From contig JAGCUA010000076.1 of the NCBI GenBank assembly GCA_017963125.1, positions 27,194-91,193 of the forward strand: 64,000 nt of DNA. The letters are read 5' to 3'. The notes beneath the pieces are model-generated. The model was given only the letters and a program-made list of their open reading frames with translations, searched no databases and was not told the origin of the DNA. A program made the position numbers and the translations under genes. Below are positions 18,020 to 25,196 of this stretch, one piece after another (the first letter of the stretch is position 1; the number at the start of each line of letters is the position of its first letter). The DNA is from a bacterium (GTDB taxonomy: Bacteria; UBP6; UBA1177).

Positions 18020-19678
18020 ATGAAATTCAGAAGATCCCACATTATCGTCTTTTTGTCTGTACTATTCATTTTCGCAGCATGTTCGGACAGCAAAAAAAAC
18101 GAAGATGAAACAACCGGTGACCAGGACAGCTATTCCGACAGCGACGCATCCGGCGATGCGGAACTTCCCGACGCAGATTCTGATCCGCATGAAGAAACGG
18201 AACCGGACGCAGACAACGCCGAAGAGCCGGAAGAAAGAACCAAAAGCCCGGACTTCGAAGACCTTGAATGCGGTCATTCTTTCGGCGACTATGCATGCGA
18301 CTTCACTCTGCCGACAGATTCCGGAGACTGGAATTTCGCCGAAAACTACTCAAAAAACGACAACTATATCCTTGTGTTCTACCGCAGCATGAACACGACG
18401 AGCTCAAAAATATGGGGCACATCACTCTACAATCTCTTCGACAAAGCACCTGAAAATATTCACTATTTTTTCATTGTAGACTCAGGGAAAAGCGATGTCA
18501 CGGAAGAAAAGATCCAGACAATAAAAGCTTCAGTCAAGGATGCATACGATGTAGTCGGAAACGAAAAGATTTTCAAAAATATGCACATTGTCACCAAACC
18601 AGCATCCGAAGCCGATCCGTGGATCGCCGAACTTATTGAAAACAACAAATCCGACTTTTTCTTCGGTATCGACAGGGAACGCAGGATCAGAAAAGGCGGA
18701 TCGATGTCCGGACTTGACGACATATACAAAGAGGCTGAATATTACGATTATGAGAAGAAAATTTCCGGCTTCATTGAAGAAAACGCTTCCGCATCCACGG
18801 TTTTCAAAGGACTTGAAGGAGTTCCTTTTGAAGAAGAAGGGTGGACAAAAAACATCGATTTCGAAATAGATTTCAAGGGACTTTCCGAAAACGGCAGGCT
18901 TTACATCATGCTTGAGCAGATATGCAGCGAGCCGAAAAAATGCGAATGGGACAGACTTGAAAGACTTTTTCTCTGCGATGAAACCGGAGAAAAATGCGAA
19001 ACGGAAACCGGCCGCTGGATAACGACTTACGGCAGAAGCGGAAAGTGGCTGACCGACATCACTCCGCTTAAACCGATGTTTGAAAAAGACGGAAAATACA
19101 AATTCAGATTCACCGTTGACGGCGACTACTACGTCAACAACCTCGATTTTATTTTTGTAAAAGAGGCTGAAACAGCAGGGAATGCTCTCGTTCCGCTCTT
19201 CAACCAGCGCGAGCAGTTCGACGAAAACTACAATTCGCATTTTGAGCCGATGAAAATCGAAATATCCGGCGATATCAAAAAAGCTAAAATCTTCGCATAC
19301 ATCACTGGTCACGGCAATGCCTCGGAAGAAGCCAACTGTGCCGAATTCTGTCAGTTTGAATCGGTCTTCACGGTAAACGGAAAAGATTTCAAAATCCGCT
19401 TTGACAAGGCCGGAACAACTGACGGTTGTTTTGAAGAGGTCAGAAACGGCGTCGTTCCCAACCAGTACGGAACATGGCCCTACGGCCGTGCCGGCTGGTG
19501 CCCCGGCAAAAACGTAACGCTTCTTGAAGCCGATGTTTCGGAAGTGCTTGCCAGCGGCGAAAACGTTTTTTCTTATGCCGCATACCTTGACGGGAAAGTT
19601 TATGTCCCGGTAGTCACGAACGAAAACGGATACCGCGCAGAAATCTATCTTTCAAGCTTCCTCGCACTTTACAAATAA
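18020..19678 (+). CDS. PNGase F-like lipoprotein
   Basis: 552 residues. Lipobox FAAC (C21), then an acidic Asp/Glu/Pro-rich stalk to about residue 75. The C-terminal third carries motifs typical of bacterial peptide-N-glycosidase F: GHG (430-432) followed by NCAEFC, and NQYGTWPYGRAGWCPG (about 481-496). PNGase F removes N-glycans from Asn as a two-jelly-roll amidase; the N-terminal part here (residues 80-390) is strongly diverged, so catalytic residues cannot be confirmed. Follows the subtilase by 54 bases and may be co-transcribed. Likely acts on extracellular glycoproteins; activity is inferred. Confidence 0.75.
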   Translation: MKFRRSHIIVFLSVLFIFAACSDSKKNEDETTGDQDSYSDSDASGDAELPDADSDPHEETEPDADNAEEPEERTKSPDFEDLECGHSFGDYACDFTLPTDSGDWNFAENYSKNDNYILVFYRSMNTTSSKIWGTSLYNLFDKAPENIHYFFIVDSGKSDVTEEKIQTIKASVKDAYDVVGNEKIFKNMHIVTKPASEADPWIAELIENNKSDFFFGIDRERRIRKGGSMSGLDDIYKEAEYYDYEKKISGFIEENASASTVFKGLEGVPFEEEGWTKNIDFEIDFKGLSENGRLYIMLEQICSEPKKCEWDRLERLFLCDETGEKCETETGRWITTYGRSGKWLTDITPLKPMFEKDGKYKFRFTVDGDYYVNNLDFIFVKEAETAGNALVPLFNQREQFDENYNSHFEPMKIEISGDIKKAKIFAYITGHGNASEEANCAEFCQFESVFTVNGKDFKIRFDKAGTTDGCFEEVRNGVVPNQYGTWPYGRAGWCPGKNVTLLEADVSEVLASGENVFSYAAYLDGKVYVPVVTNENGYRAEIYLSSFLALYK

Positions 19679-19799
19679 AACATTATTTCCCGACTTTATT
19701 TGAGCCGCTGTATTTTTGTTTTAAACACTCTGAAAAGTTTTTGAATAAAAAGTCCGGCACAATTTTTGCTTTATTGCGGCGTATTTGATCTTTTTCAAT

Positions 19800-19963
19800 T
19801 GATAACGGCTGTCAGTTTCCGGTCAACACACATTTGAAAAACTAATCTACACCAACACTACAATTTATTTCAAGCGCCGAAAAGGCTTCAAATCCAGAGC
19901 TCGTCACATTTCAGGCAGCCGTTATCATCATCCTGACAGAGCCCCTTCGGGGGCATTTTTTTT
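19800..19963 (+). ncRNA. Candidate structured non-coding RNA in the 350-bp gap 19679-20029
   Basis: TGATAACGGCTG (19800-19811) and CAGCCGTTATCA (19916-19927) are a perfect 12-bp inverted repeat enclosing about 104 bases. Inside lie smaller pairings: TTGAAA with TTTCAA, and GCC-GAAAA-GGC near 19874. The segment ends in a perfect intrinsic terminator on the plus strand. No frame with a ribosome site is present. It could be an independent small RNA or a structured 3' UTR of the PNGase-like mRNA. TACAAT at 19859-19864 could drive a shorter RNA of about 90 bases. It does not match tmRNA, RNase P or SRP RNA signatures I know. Confidence 0.5.
19941..19963 (+). terminator. Rho-independent terminator
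   Basis: GCCCC-TTCG-GGGGC hairpin with stable UUCG tetraloop (19941-19954), then A and eight T. Oriented on the plus strand, 260 bases after the PNGase-like stop. Confidence 0.92.
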
Positions 19964-20029
19964 GCACTAAGGCTTTCAGACAGAAAACCGAAACATATTG
20001 AAAATATTCAAGAAAAAAGTTTTTTTCGA

Positions 20030-20968
20030 TTAGAAGAGCGTGAGCGAGCAGCCTGAACTTGCCGCCTGTTCGCTTGCTTCGACGGCATCTTCGCCGTTGC
20101 AGATATAGTATTTGTTTTTAACTTCGCTCTCGTCGAGGACACCGTTTCTGTCCTTGTCGAGACCGCTCATAAACTTTTTACCGCCGTTTTCGCAGTTGTC
20201 TCCGGCCGCCTCATCAACAATGCTTACAAGCGAATCAAAACCGTCGGATCCTGCTGCGCCCTGTTCTCCGGCGATACCAGGCTCCCCCTGTTCACCTTTG
20301 TCGCCGCGCTCGCCTTTTGCACCGTCTGCACCGTCTTTTCCGTCTGTTCCGGCGACACCCGGTCTGCCCTGCTCGCCTTTGTCGCCCTGTTCGCTGGTTC
20401 CGTCGCATACGTAATGGACAGAGATCTCGGAATCTTCAAAAATGTCGTTACCGTTTGCATCGAAGCGTGTTTCGATCTTTGAACCGCCGGAAGGACAGTT
20501 TTCTCCCTCAGGCTCTCCGGTTACCACGAATTCCGTAACCTTTCCTTCCGAACCGTTCTGTCCGTTAGCTGCAGCGGCGTCTTCCATAGTACTGGCACCG
20601 TTATCACCCGGTTCACCGTAGCAGAGCGCGACTTCCGAGGCATACCCGTCATCGATATTCCCGTCGGAATCACAGTCTACACCGCTTGTCACTACAACTC
20701 CGTAACCAGTGGAACAGGATGATGCAGCCTGAACTTTAAAAACGGTATCACAGCCGTTACTGCCGTTACAGATATAGGCCTGAGATCTGAGCTCACCCTT
20801 TTCGATATCGATAGTTCCGCTGGAATCATCGTCCTGGCCGACAACGACAAGAAGACCGCCGTTCGGGCAATGCGAATCACCGGGACCGAGCGGAGTCGTT
20901 TCAACTCTCTGATACGCAGCGAGCGGCATAAAACCTAAAAATAAAAAAAGCAGAAATAGTTTTTTCAT
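20030..20968 (-). CDS. Secreted protein with DUF7151-like Ca-loop repeats, collagen-like region and GCSLTLF tail
   Basis: 312 residues. Signal peptide (cut near LAAYQ). Repeats of about 50 residues follow the pattern CPNGG...D-x-D-x-x-G-x-L-x-x-x-E...YVCNG, which I recognise as DUF7151-like; the acidic loop (DKDRNGVLDESE) resembles an EF-hand or dockerin calcium loop. Between repeats lies a run of about 20 collagen-like Gly-X-Y triplets (GDKGEQGRPG, GEPGIAGEQG). Ends AASSGCSLTLF. Probably an extracellular fibrous or adhesive protein. Nine bases separate it from the upstream paralogue, so they form an operon. Confidence 0.8.
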   Translation of the reverse strand: MKKLFLLFLFLGFMPLAAYQRVETTPLGPGDSHCPNGGLLVVVGQDDDSSGTIDIEKGELRSQAYICNGSNGCDTVFKVQAASSCSTGYGVVVTSGVDCDSDGNIDDGYASEVALCYGEPGDNGASTMEDAAAANGQNGSEGKVTEFVVTGEPEGENCPSGGSKIETRFDANGNDIFEDSEISVHYVCDGTSEQGDKGEQGRPGVAGTDGKDGADGAKGERGDKGEQGEPGIAGEQGAAGSDGFDSLVSIVDEAAGDNCENGGKKFMSGLDKDRNGVLDESEVKNKYYICNGEDAVEASEQAASSGCSLTLF

Positions 20969-20977
20969 AACTGCCTC

Positions 20978-22099
20978 CTAGCTGCGTGCGAATCTTACGG
21001 CAACAAAAGCACAGATCATTGATACTATTGCCAAAACAGCCAGCATAACATTATCATCTTCATCAACTGCACTTAGCGAACAGCCTGTGGACGAGGAAGT
21101 CAGTCCTGCCTCTTCCGCATCACGTCCGTTGCAGACATAGTAAATACTTTCGGCGTCGATTTCATCTTCGTCCAGTGCGCCGTTGCCGTTTGCATCAAGA
21201 CCGAGCTCGATTTTTTTGCCGCCGGCTGCACAGTTTTCGCCTGCCGGTTCGTCAACTACCGAAACAAGCGATGTCGCACCGTTTTTACCGGCTTCACCTG
21301 TTGCTCCGGTTTTACCCTGTTCGCCCTGATCGCCTTTTTCGCCCTGATCGCCTTTTTCACCCTGAGCACCATCTTTGCCGTCAGCTCCGTTTGCGCCCGG
21401 CTCACCCTGATCGCCTTTCTGCCCCTGGTTGCCTTTAATGCCGTCTTTGCCGTTGCAGACATACTGCGTGTCGTCAATTTCGTCGTCGTCAAGAACGCCG
21501 TCGCCGTTATCATCGACACCGACTTCGATCTTTATGCCGGTACTTTTCGTACAGTTGTCTCCTTTCGGTTCGTCCGAAACTTTCGTGAGCGCATCGTGAC
21601 CGTCAGCACCTTTTCCGCCGTTGCAGACATATTTAGTCTGAGTCTGATCCACTTCGGAATCATCAAGGTCTCCCTCTCCGCTCGAGTCAAGACCGACTTC
21701 GATCTTGATACCGCCGTTCGGGCACACCGCCTCAAGATCCTCTCCTTCAGCGGAAGTTCTCGAAAGAGCGTTCTGACCGTCTGCTCCGTTGCAGACATAG
21801 CTCGAAGTTGTGCCGACAGTGATTTTGATACCTCCGGCATCTCCGCACATAGTACCTGCATCACTTATCGAAACCCCTGTAGCACCGTTGCTGCCGTTAC
21901 AGACATACTGAGTGCTCTCGATTTCGCTTTCGTCCAGATCGCCATTACCGTTATCATCATCGCCGACATCGATCCTGGCACCGCCGTTCGGGCAGTTGGC
22001 ACCTTCACCTTCTGTAGAAACATTTACAAGCGTGTCGGTAGCCGAAAGAGCCCCCGCAAACAGAAAACTTAAAATAACAATAAAGGTTGTTTTTTTCAT
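20978..22099 (-). CDS. DUF7151-like/collagen-like surface protein with MYXO-CTERM-like sorting tail
   Basis: 373 residues. Signal peptide (cut after LSATD), four or five Ca-loop repeats like those of the downstream paralogue (DDDNGNGDLDESE, DDNGDGVLDDDE, DANGNGALDEDE), and a collagen-like stretch of GxY triplets (GDQGEKGDQGEQG). Unlike the paralogue, the C terminus continues past the shared TGCSLS motif into an acidic spacer, a hydrophobic helix (VMLAVLAIVSMICAFVAV) and RFARS. That GC + helix + Arg layout is what myxosortase-type (MYXO-CTERM) sorting signals look like. First gene of the pair. Confidence 0.82.
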   Translation of the reverse strand: MKKTTFIVILSFLFAGALSATDTLVNVSTEGEGANCPNGGARIDVGDDDNGNGDLDESEIESTQYVCNGSNGATGVSISDAGTMCGDAGGIKITVGTTSSYVCNGADGQNALSRTSAEGEDLEAVCPNGGIKIEVGLDSSGEGDLDDSEVDQTQTKYVCNGGKGADGHDALTKVSDEPKGDNCTKSTGIKIEVGVDDNGDGVLDDDEIDDTQYVCNGKDGIKGNQGQKGDQGEPGANGADGKDGAQGEKGDQGEKGDQGEQGKTGATGEAGKNGATSLVSVVDEPAGENCAAGGKKIELGLDANGNGALDEDEIDAESIYYVCNGRDAEEAGLTSSSTGCSLSAVDEDDNVMLAVLAIVSMICAFVAVRFARS

Positions 22100-22214
22100 G
22101 ACAGCTCCTCTAAAAAACCAAAAACAATGAACGCGATATCATCGTTTAAATCGGAGAAAAATTCAAGTTTTGAAGCGGTTTTGGAAGAGAATATTTTTTC
22201 CTTTCATTTTTTTG

Positions 22215-22242
22215 TTGAAAAAAAACTTTTTTAGACTACACT
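22215..22242 (+). promoter_or_regulatory. Promoter for the Cys-rich lipoprotein
   Basis: TTGAAA (22215-22220), 16-bp spacer, TACACT (22237-22242). Confidence 0.6.
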
Positions 22243-22300
22243 ATTTTGCGCGTTTGAGTTGAATTGGCATTTATTGATAGTTTTATTTTGGAGGTTTGAG

Positions 22301-23080
22301 ATGAAAAAAATGTTTTTTGTTTTAGTCGCAGCACTCTTTATGTTTGTTGCATGCGGTGACGACCCGACAGCCGTTGTAAACCCCACAGATGCTGACACGA
22401 CAGCTGACACGGAACCGACTGACACTGACACAGACACTGACACTGAACCGACTGAACCGACTGAACCGACCGAACCGACTGAACCGACTGAGCCGACCGA
22501 CGACGGCTGTGCCGCAACAGAAGGTCTTTCCTGCACGACCGATACCGAATGCGGAGCTTGCATGATCTGCGTTACCGGCGGAAAATGTGCAAAAGGCTGC
22601 AAAACCGATGATGACTGCCAGATGCAGCCCGGACTTAAATGCAACACCAAACTCGCACGCTGCGTAAACATCTATGCTTCCAGCAAAGCATGTGCTGATG
22701 CAAACTGCCCGACCGGTTGCTGCTATGCTGAAAAAGGTCTTTCCGGCCTTAAATGCGCAAAAGAGGCAAATCCGGCTACATGCGGTCTCTGCCCGAACGG
22801 CGAAATCTACTCACCCGAAGATTCAAAATGTCTTCCGGCTATCTGCTCTTCGACGACAGACAACTGCCCGACGATCAATGCAGGCGCAACCAATCCTCCG
22901 GCAAAATGCTACGAATGCAAAACCGGCGAACTTGTCTGCAAAGTAAAAACCTCTACATCTGGTTGCTCGGCAGGTACGGTTATCAACGCTGCACAGTGTG
23001 TTCCGGCAGGTCAGCAGTGTGTTGAAGGCGTAAGCGAATGCTGCTCCGGTATGCCTTGCGTTCAGGGTTACTGCTACTAA
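22301..23080 (+). CDS. Cysteine-rich lipoprotein with EPT-repeat stalk
   Basis: Start at ATG 22301 (GGAGG 6 bases upstream). 259 residues: lipobox FVAC (+2 Gly, +3 Asp), a Thr/Asp/Pro/Glu stalk with tandem EPT units (about residues 30-65), then a Cys-rich domain with more than 25 cysteines in patterns such as CTTDTECGACMIC, CAKGCKTDDDC and CCSGMPCVQGYCY. Probably a disulfide-stabilised surface protein held off the membrane by the stalk. No specific family recognised. Monocistronic with its own promoter. Confidence 0.72.
   Translation: MKKMFFVLVAALFMFVACGDDPTAVVNPTDADTTADTEPTDTDTDTDTEPTEPTEPTEPTEPTEPTDDGCAATEGLSCTTDTECGACMICVTGGKCAKGCKTDDDCQMQPGLKCNTKLARCVNIYASSKACADANCPTGCCYAEKGLSGLKCAKEANPATCGLCPNGEIYSPEDSKCLPAICSSTTDNCPTINAGATNPPAKCYECKTGELVCKVKTSTSGCSAGTVINAAQCVPAGQQCVEGVSECCSGMPCVQGYCY
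22445..22498 (+). repeat. Six tandem 9-bp repeats (GAACCGACT)
   Basis: Six consecutive copies of GAACCGACT with one or two substitutions encode the Glu-Pro-Thr stalk. A related, less regular Glu-Pro-Thr-rich stretch occurs in the lipoprotein at 25197. Confidence 0.9.
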
Positions 23081-23128
23081 TCGATTTGATCTGATTTCAG
23101 ATTTTCCCGAAAATTCGACCGATTTTTC

Positions 23129-23156
23129 TTGAAATAAACTCTTACATCGTTAGATT
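23129..23156 (+). promoter_or_regulatory. Promoter for the TPR membrane protein operon
   Basis: TTGAAA (23129-23134), 16-bp spacer, TAGATT (23151-23156), 28 bases before the start codon. Confidence 0.5.
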
Positions 23157-23183
23157 TACGCGGTTTTTTTAAAGGAGTTTTTT

Positions 23184-23918
23184 ATGTATAGTTTACTTAT
23201 CTCTTTAGGTATCGGCCTTGTTGTCGGCTTGCTTTTAGGCTTTTTGGTAAATATCGGATTAGGTATTTTTCTCGGCCTTTTCGCTTTTTTCGCAGCGTTC
23301 ATCTTTTTTCAGAGATTTTTCTCGAAAAAACTTCAGGCGATTTTCATGGCAGCGAATTTTGAAATCCAGAAACAGCAGTTTGACCGTGCGATAACGGCCT
23401 TGAAAGAAGGTTACCGCTACAACAGATACGCTTTTCTGGTCCAGGCACAGATCGACACGCAGATAGGCATAATCCTATACTCGCAGAAAAAGTTCGGAGA
23501 AGCCTACAAATATCTCCAAAATTCGAATCCGAGAATAATGATGGGTTATCTGATGTATATAATCGGCTGCATCAAAAACAAAAAAACAGAAAATATCGAC
23601 AAAAGCATCGACCTTCTCATCCGCTTCAACAAAAAAGATCCGTTCGTATATTCCGCGATCGCTTATATTTATGAAGAAGAACTTGACGACCGCGACAAGG
23701 CTCTTGCTACTCTGATGAAAGCGGCGAAGATCATGCCCGACAACCCGAAGATCAAGGAACATCTTCTCGCCTTCCAGAACAACAAAGAGTTCAAAATGGA
23801 GAAATACGGCGAGCAGTGGTATCAGCTCATGCTTGACAGAAAAGGGCTGACCAAACTTCAGAATAAAATGATAAAGAACCAGCAGAAAAGCATGGGTGTC
23901 AGGAATTTCACAAGATAA
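23184..23918 (+). CDS. Membrane-anchored TPR-like protein
   Basis: 244 residues. Two N-terminal hydrophobic segments (about 4-24 and 27-46) with Gly-rich GLVVGLLLGFLV, then a soluble region of helix pairs with TPR-like spacing (FDRAITALKEGYRYNRYAFLVQAQ; FGEAYKYLQNSNP; RDKALATLMKAAKIMPDNPKIKEH). Probably a cytoplasmic-facing scaffold or assembly factor. AAGGAG precedes the ATG. Only 2 bases separate it from the next gene and 13 more from cobO, so the three form an operon. Function unknown. Confidence 0.7.
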   Translation: MYSLLISLGIGLVVGLLLGFLVNIGLGIFLGLFAFFAAFIFFQRFFSKKLQAIFMAANFEIQKQQFDRAITALKEGYRYNRYAFLVQAQIDTQIGIILYSQKKFGEAYKYLQNSNPRIMMGYLMYIIGCIKNKKTENIDKSIDLLIRFNKKDPFVYSAIAYIYEEELDDRDKALATLMKAAKIMPDNPKIKEHLLAFQNNKEFKMEKYGEQWYQLMLDRKGLTKLQNKMIKNQQKSMGVRNFTR

Positions 23919-23920
23919 TC

Positions 23921-24433
23921 ATGGATATTTCGATTTTAGAAAAACGGGGGATCAACCCGAAAATCCTCGGTTCGCTGCAAAAAGAGCCTGAACTTCTCGA
24001 ATTTTCGCTGCGGATCCTCGAAAAAGCGGATCTCAATGCTAACTCGTTCAAAAATTTTCTTCGCTACACACGTGAGATCGGGCTCCGTGAAGAAAAACCG
24101 TTTGACGAAATATTTGAAAACGCCGGTCTCTTCTCGATTCTGGATAACGAAAATTTGTCCGAAAAAACAAAAGGCGAAGAACTTATGAGCAGGCTTTACA
24201 ACCTGCGCTATCCGTTCTGGAGCAGGAAACAGGCCAATTTCACGAAGCTCAAAAACAGATTCTGCGCCGCAACCGGAGGCGATATAGTTTTCCCCGATTT
24301 CGCAGAGGGAAACAGCTTCAAAATTTCGTTCACGATAAAAAACGAAGCCGACATCGAAAAAATCGAGCAGACCATCGCTTCGGCACTGCCTCTTCTCAAA
24401 GAATCGCTTCAAGAAATAAAGGAAAACTCATGA
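23921..24433 (+). CDS. Hypothetical cytoplasmic protein
   Basis: 170 residues, no signal or membrane segment, largely alpha-helical with a central basic segment (SRLYNLRYPFWSRKQANFTKLKNRF) and a C-terminal alpha/beta part (FKISFTIKNEADIEKIEQTIASALPLLKESLQEI). I do not recognise the family. Coupled to the TPR membrane gene (2-base gap) and followed closely by cobO. Confidence 0.65.
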   Translation: MDISILEKRGINPKILGSLQKEPELLEFSLRILEKADLNANSFKNFLRYTREIGLREEKPFDEIFENAGLFSILDNENLSEKTKGEELMSRLYNLRYPFWSRKQANFTKLKNRFCAATGGDIVFPDFAEGNSFKISFTIKNEADIEKIEQTIASALPLLKESLQEIKENS

Positions 24434-24446
24434 TCGGAGACTAAAA

Positions 24447-24968
24447 ATGGAAGATTGCAAAGGTTATGTTCAGGTTTACACAGGAAACGGCAAAGGAAAA
24501 ACGACAGCTTCTTTCGGACTCGCTCTGAGAGCAGCTATGGCAGGCAAAAAAGTGTTCATCGGACAGTTCGTGAAAGGAATGCCTTACAGCGAACTCAAAG
24601 CGCCCGAATACATCAGAAACATAGAAATCAAACAATACGGTGCCGACTGTTTCATCGTCAAGGCTCCGACAGAGCACGACATCAAAATCGCGCGTGACGG
24701 CCTTCATGAAATGGCTGAAATCCTTAAAAGCGGAAAATACGATGTCGTCATTATGGACGAGGCGAACATCGCCCTTTTCTACAAACTTTTTTCACCTGAA
24801 GAACTTATCGAAGCGGTCAGAAACCGTGCGGAACACGTTGAAGTTATCATCACCGGCAGATACGCGCCGCAGGAAATCATCGATTTCGCCGACCTTGTCA
24901 CCGAAATGAAGGAAATCAAGCACTACTACACGAAAGGCGTAGAAGCAAGAACCGGCATCGAGAAATAA
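24447..24968 (+). CDS. cobO: Cob(I)yrinic acid a,c-diamide adenosyltransferase CobO
   Basis: 173 residues with the CobO/BtuR P-loop GNGKGKTT (13-20), DVVIMDEANIALFY as Walker B region, and ITGRYAPQEIIDFADLVTEMKEIKHYY near the C terminus. Attaches the 5'-deoxyadenosyl group to cobalt, producing coenzyme B12 from salvaged corrinoids. Ends about 20 bases before the promoter of a cobalamin riboswitch that controls the next gene; no other corrinoid biosynthesis genes are present here, suggesting salvage. Confidence 0.93.
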   Translation: MEDCKGYVQVYTGNGKGKTTASFGLALRAAMAGKKVFIGQFVKGMPYSELKAPEYIRNIEIKQYGADCFIVKAPTEHDIKIARDGLHEMAEILKSGKYDVVIMDEANIALFYKLFSPEELIEAVRNRAEHVEVIITGRYAPQEIIDFADLVTEMKEIKHYYTKGVEARTGIEK

Positions 24969-24984
24969 TCTTTTCTTTTTTTAA

Positions 24985-25012
24985 TTGACACCCCGTTTTT
25001 AAAGCCTATATT
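24985..25012 (+). promoter_or_regulatory. Promoter of the cobalamin riboswitch leader
   Basis: Perfect -35 TTGACA (24985-24990), 16-bp spacer, TATATT (25007-25012). Transcription should begin near 25019, just ahead of the riboswitch. Confidence 0.8.
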
Positions 25013-25019
25013 GCAGCGA

Positions 25020-25163
25020 TTTGTTTCTGCGGAAATCGGTGAAAATCCGATGCTGTCCCGCAACCGTGAAGCTTTAAGCCAAGCCGGATACACAGACTCA
25101 GATCACGTTAATGAGTACCCCGAGGAGGGAAAAATTGCGATCCGAGGTTTTCACAATTTTTCC
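25020..25163 (+). promoter_or_regulatory. Cobalamin (B12) riboswitch and expression platform
   Basis: The core is unmistakable: CGGAAATCGGTGAAAATCCG (about 25030-25049), then the CTGTCCCGCAACCGTGAAG segment, then AAGCCAAGCCGGATAC as B12 box. Downstream GGAAAAATTG (25128-25137) and CAATTTTTCC (25154-25163) form a perfect 10-bp hairpin without a following U-run. The ribosome site GGAGGAG is at 25188-25194. Adenosylcobalamin binding should repress the lipoprotein gene that follows. Confidence 0.93.
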
Positions 25164-25196
25164 AGTATTATTCACTTTCCAACAATGGAGGAGAAA

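Noticed and set aside
19740..19763. AAGTCCGGCAC near 19750 as RNase P RNA
   Set aside because: The conserved GAGGAAAGTCC and universal P RNA core are absent and the length is too short.
20224..21520. Phage tail-fibre origin for collagen-like repeats
   Set aside because: Signal peptides and GC-type tails indicate exported host proteins; no phage genes nearby.
25011..25196. Longer N terminus for the B12-controlled lipoprotein
   Set aside because: That frame runs through the riboswitch and lacks a ribosome site; the ATG at 25197 has GGAGGAG and gives a lipobox.
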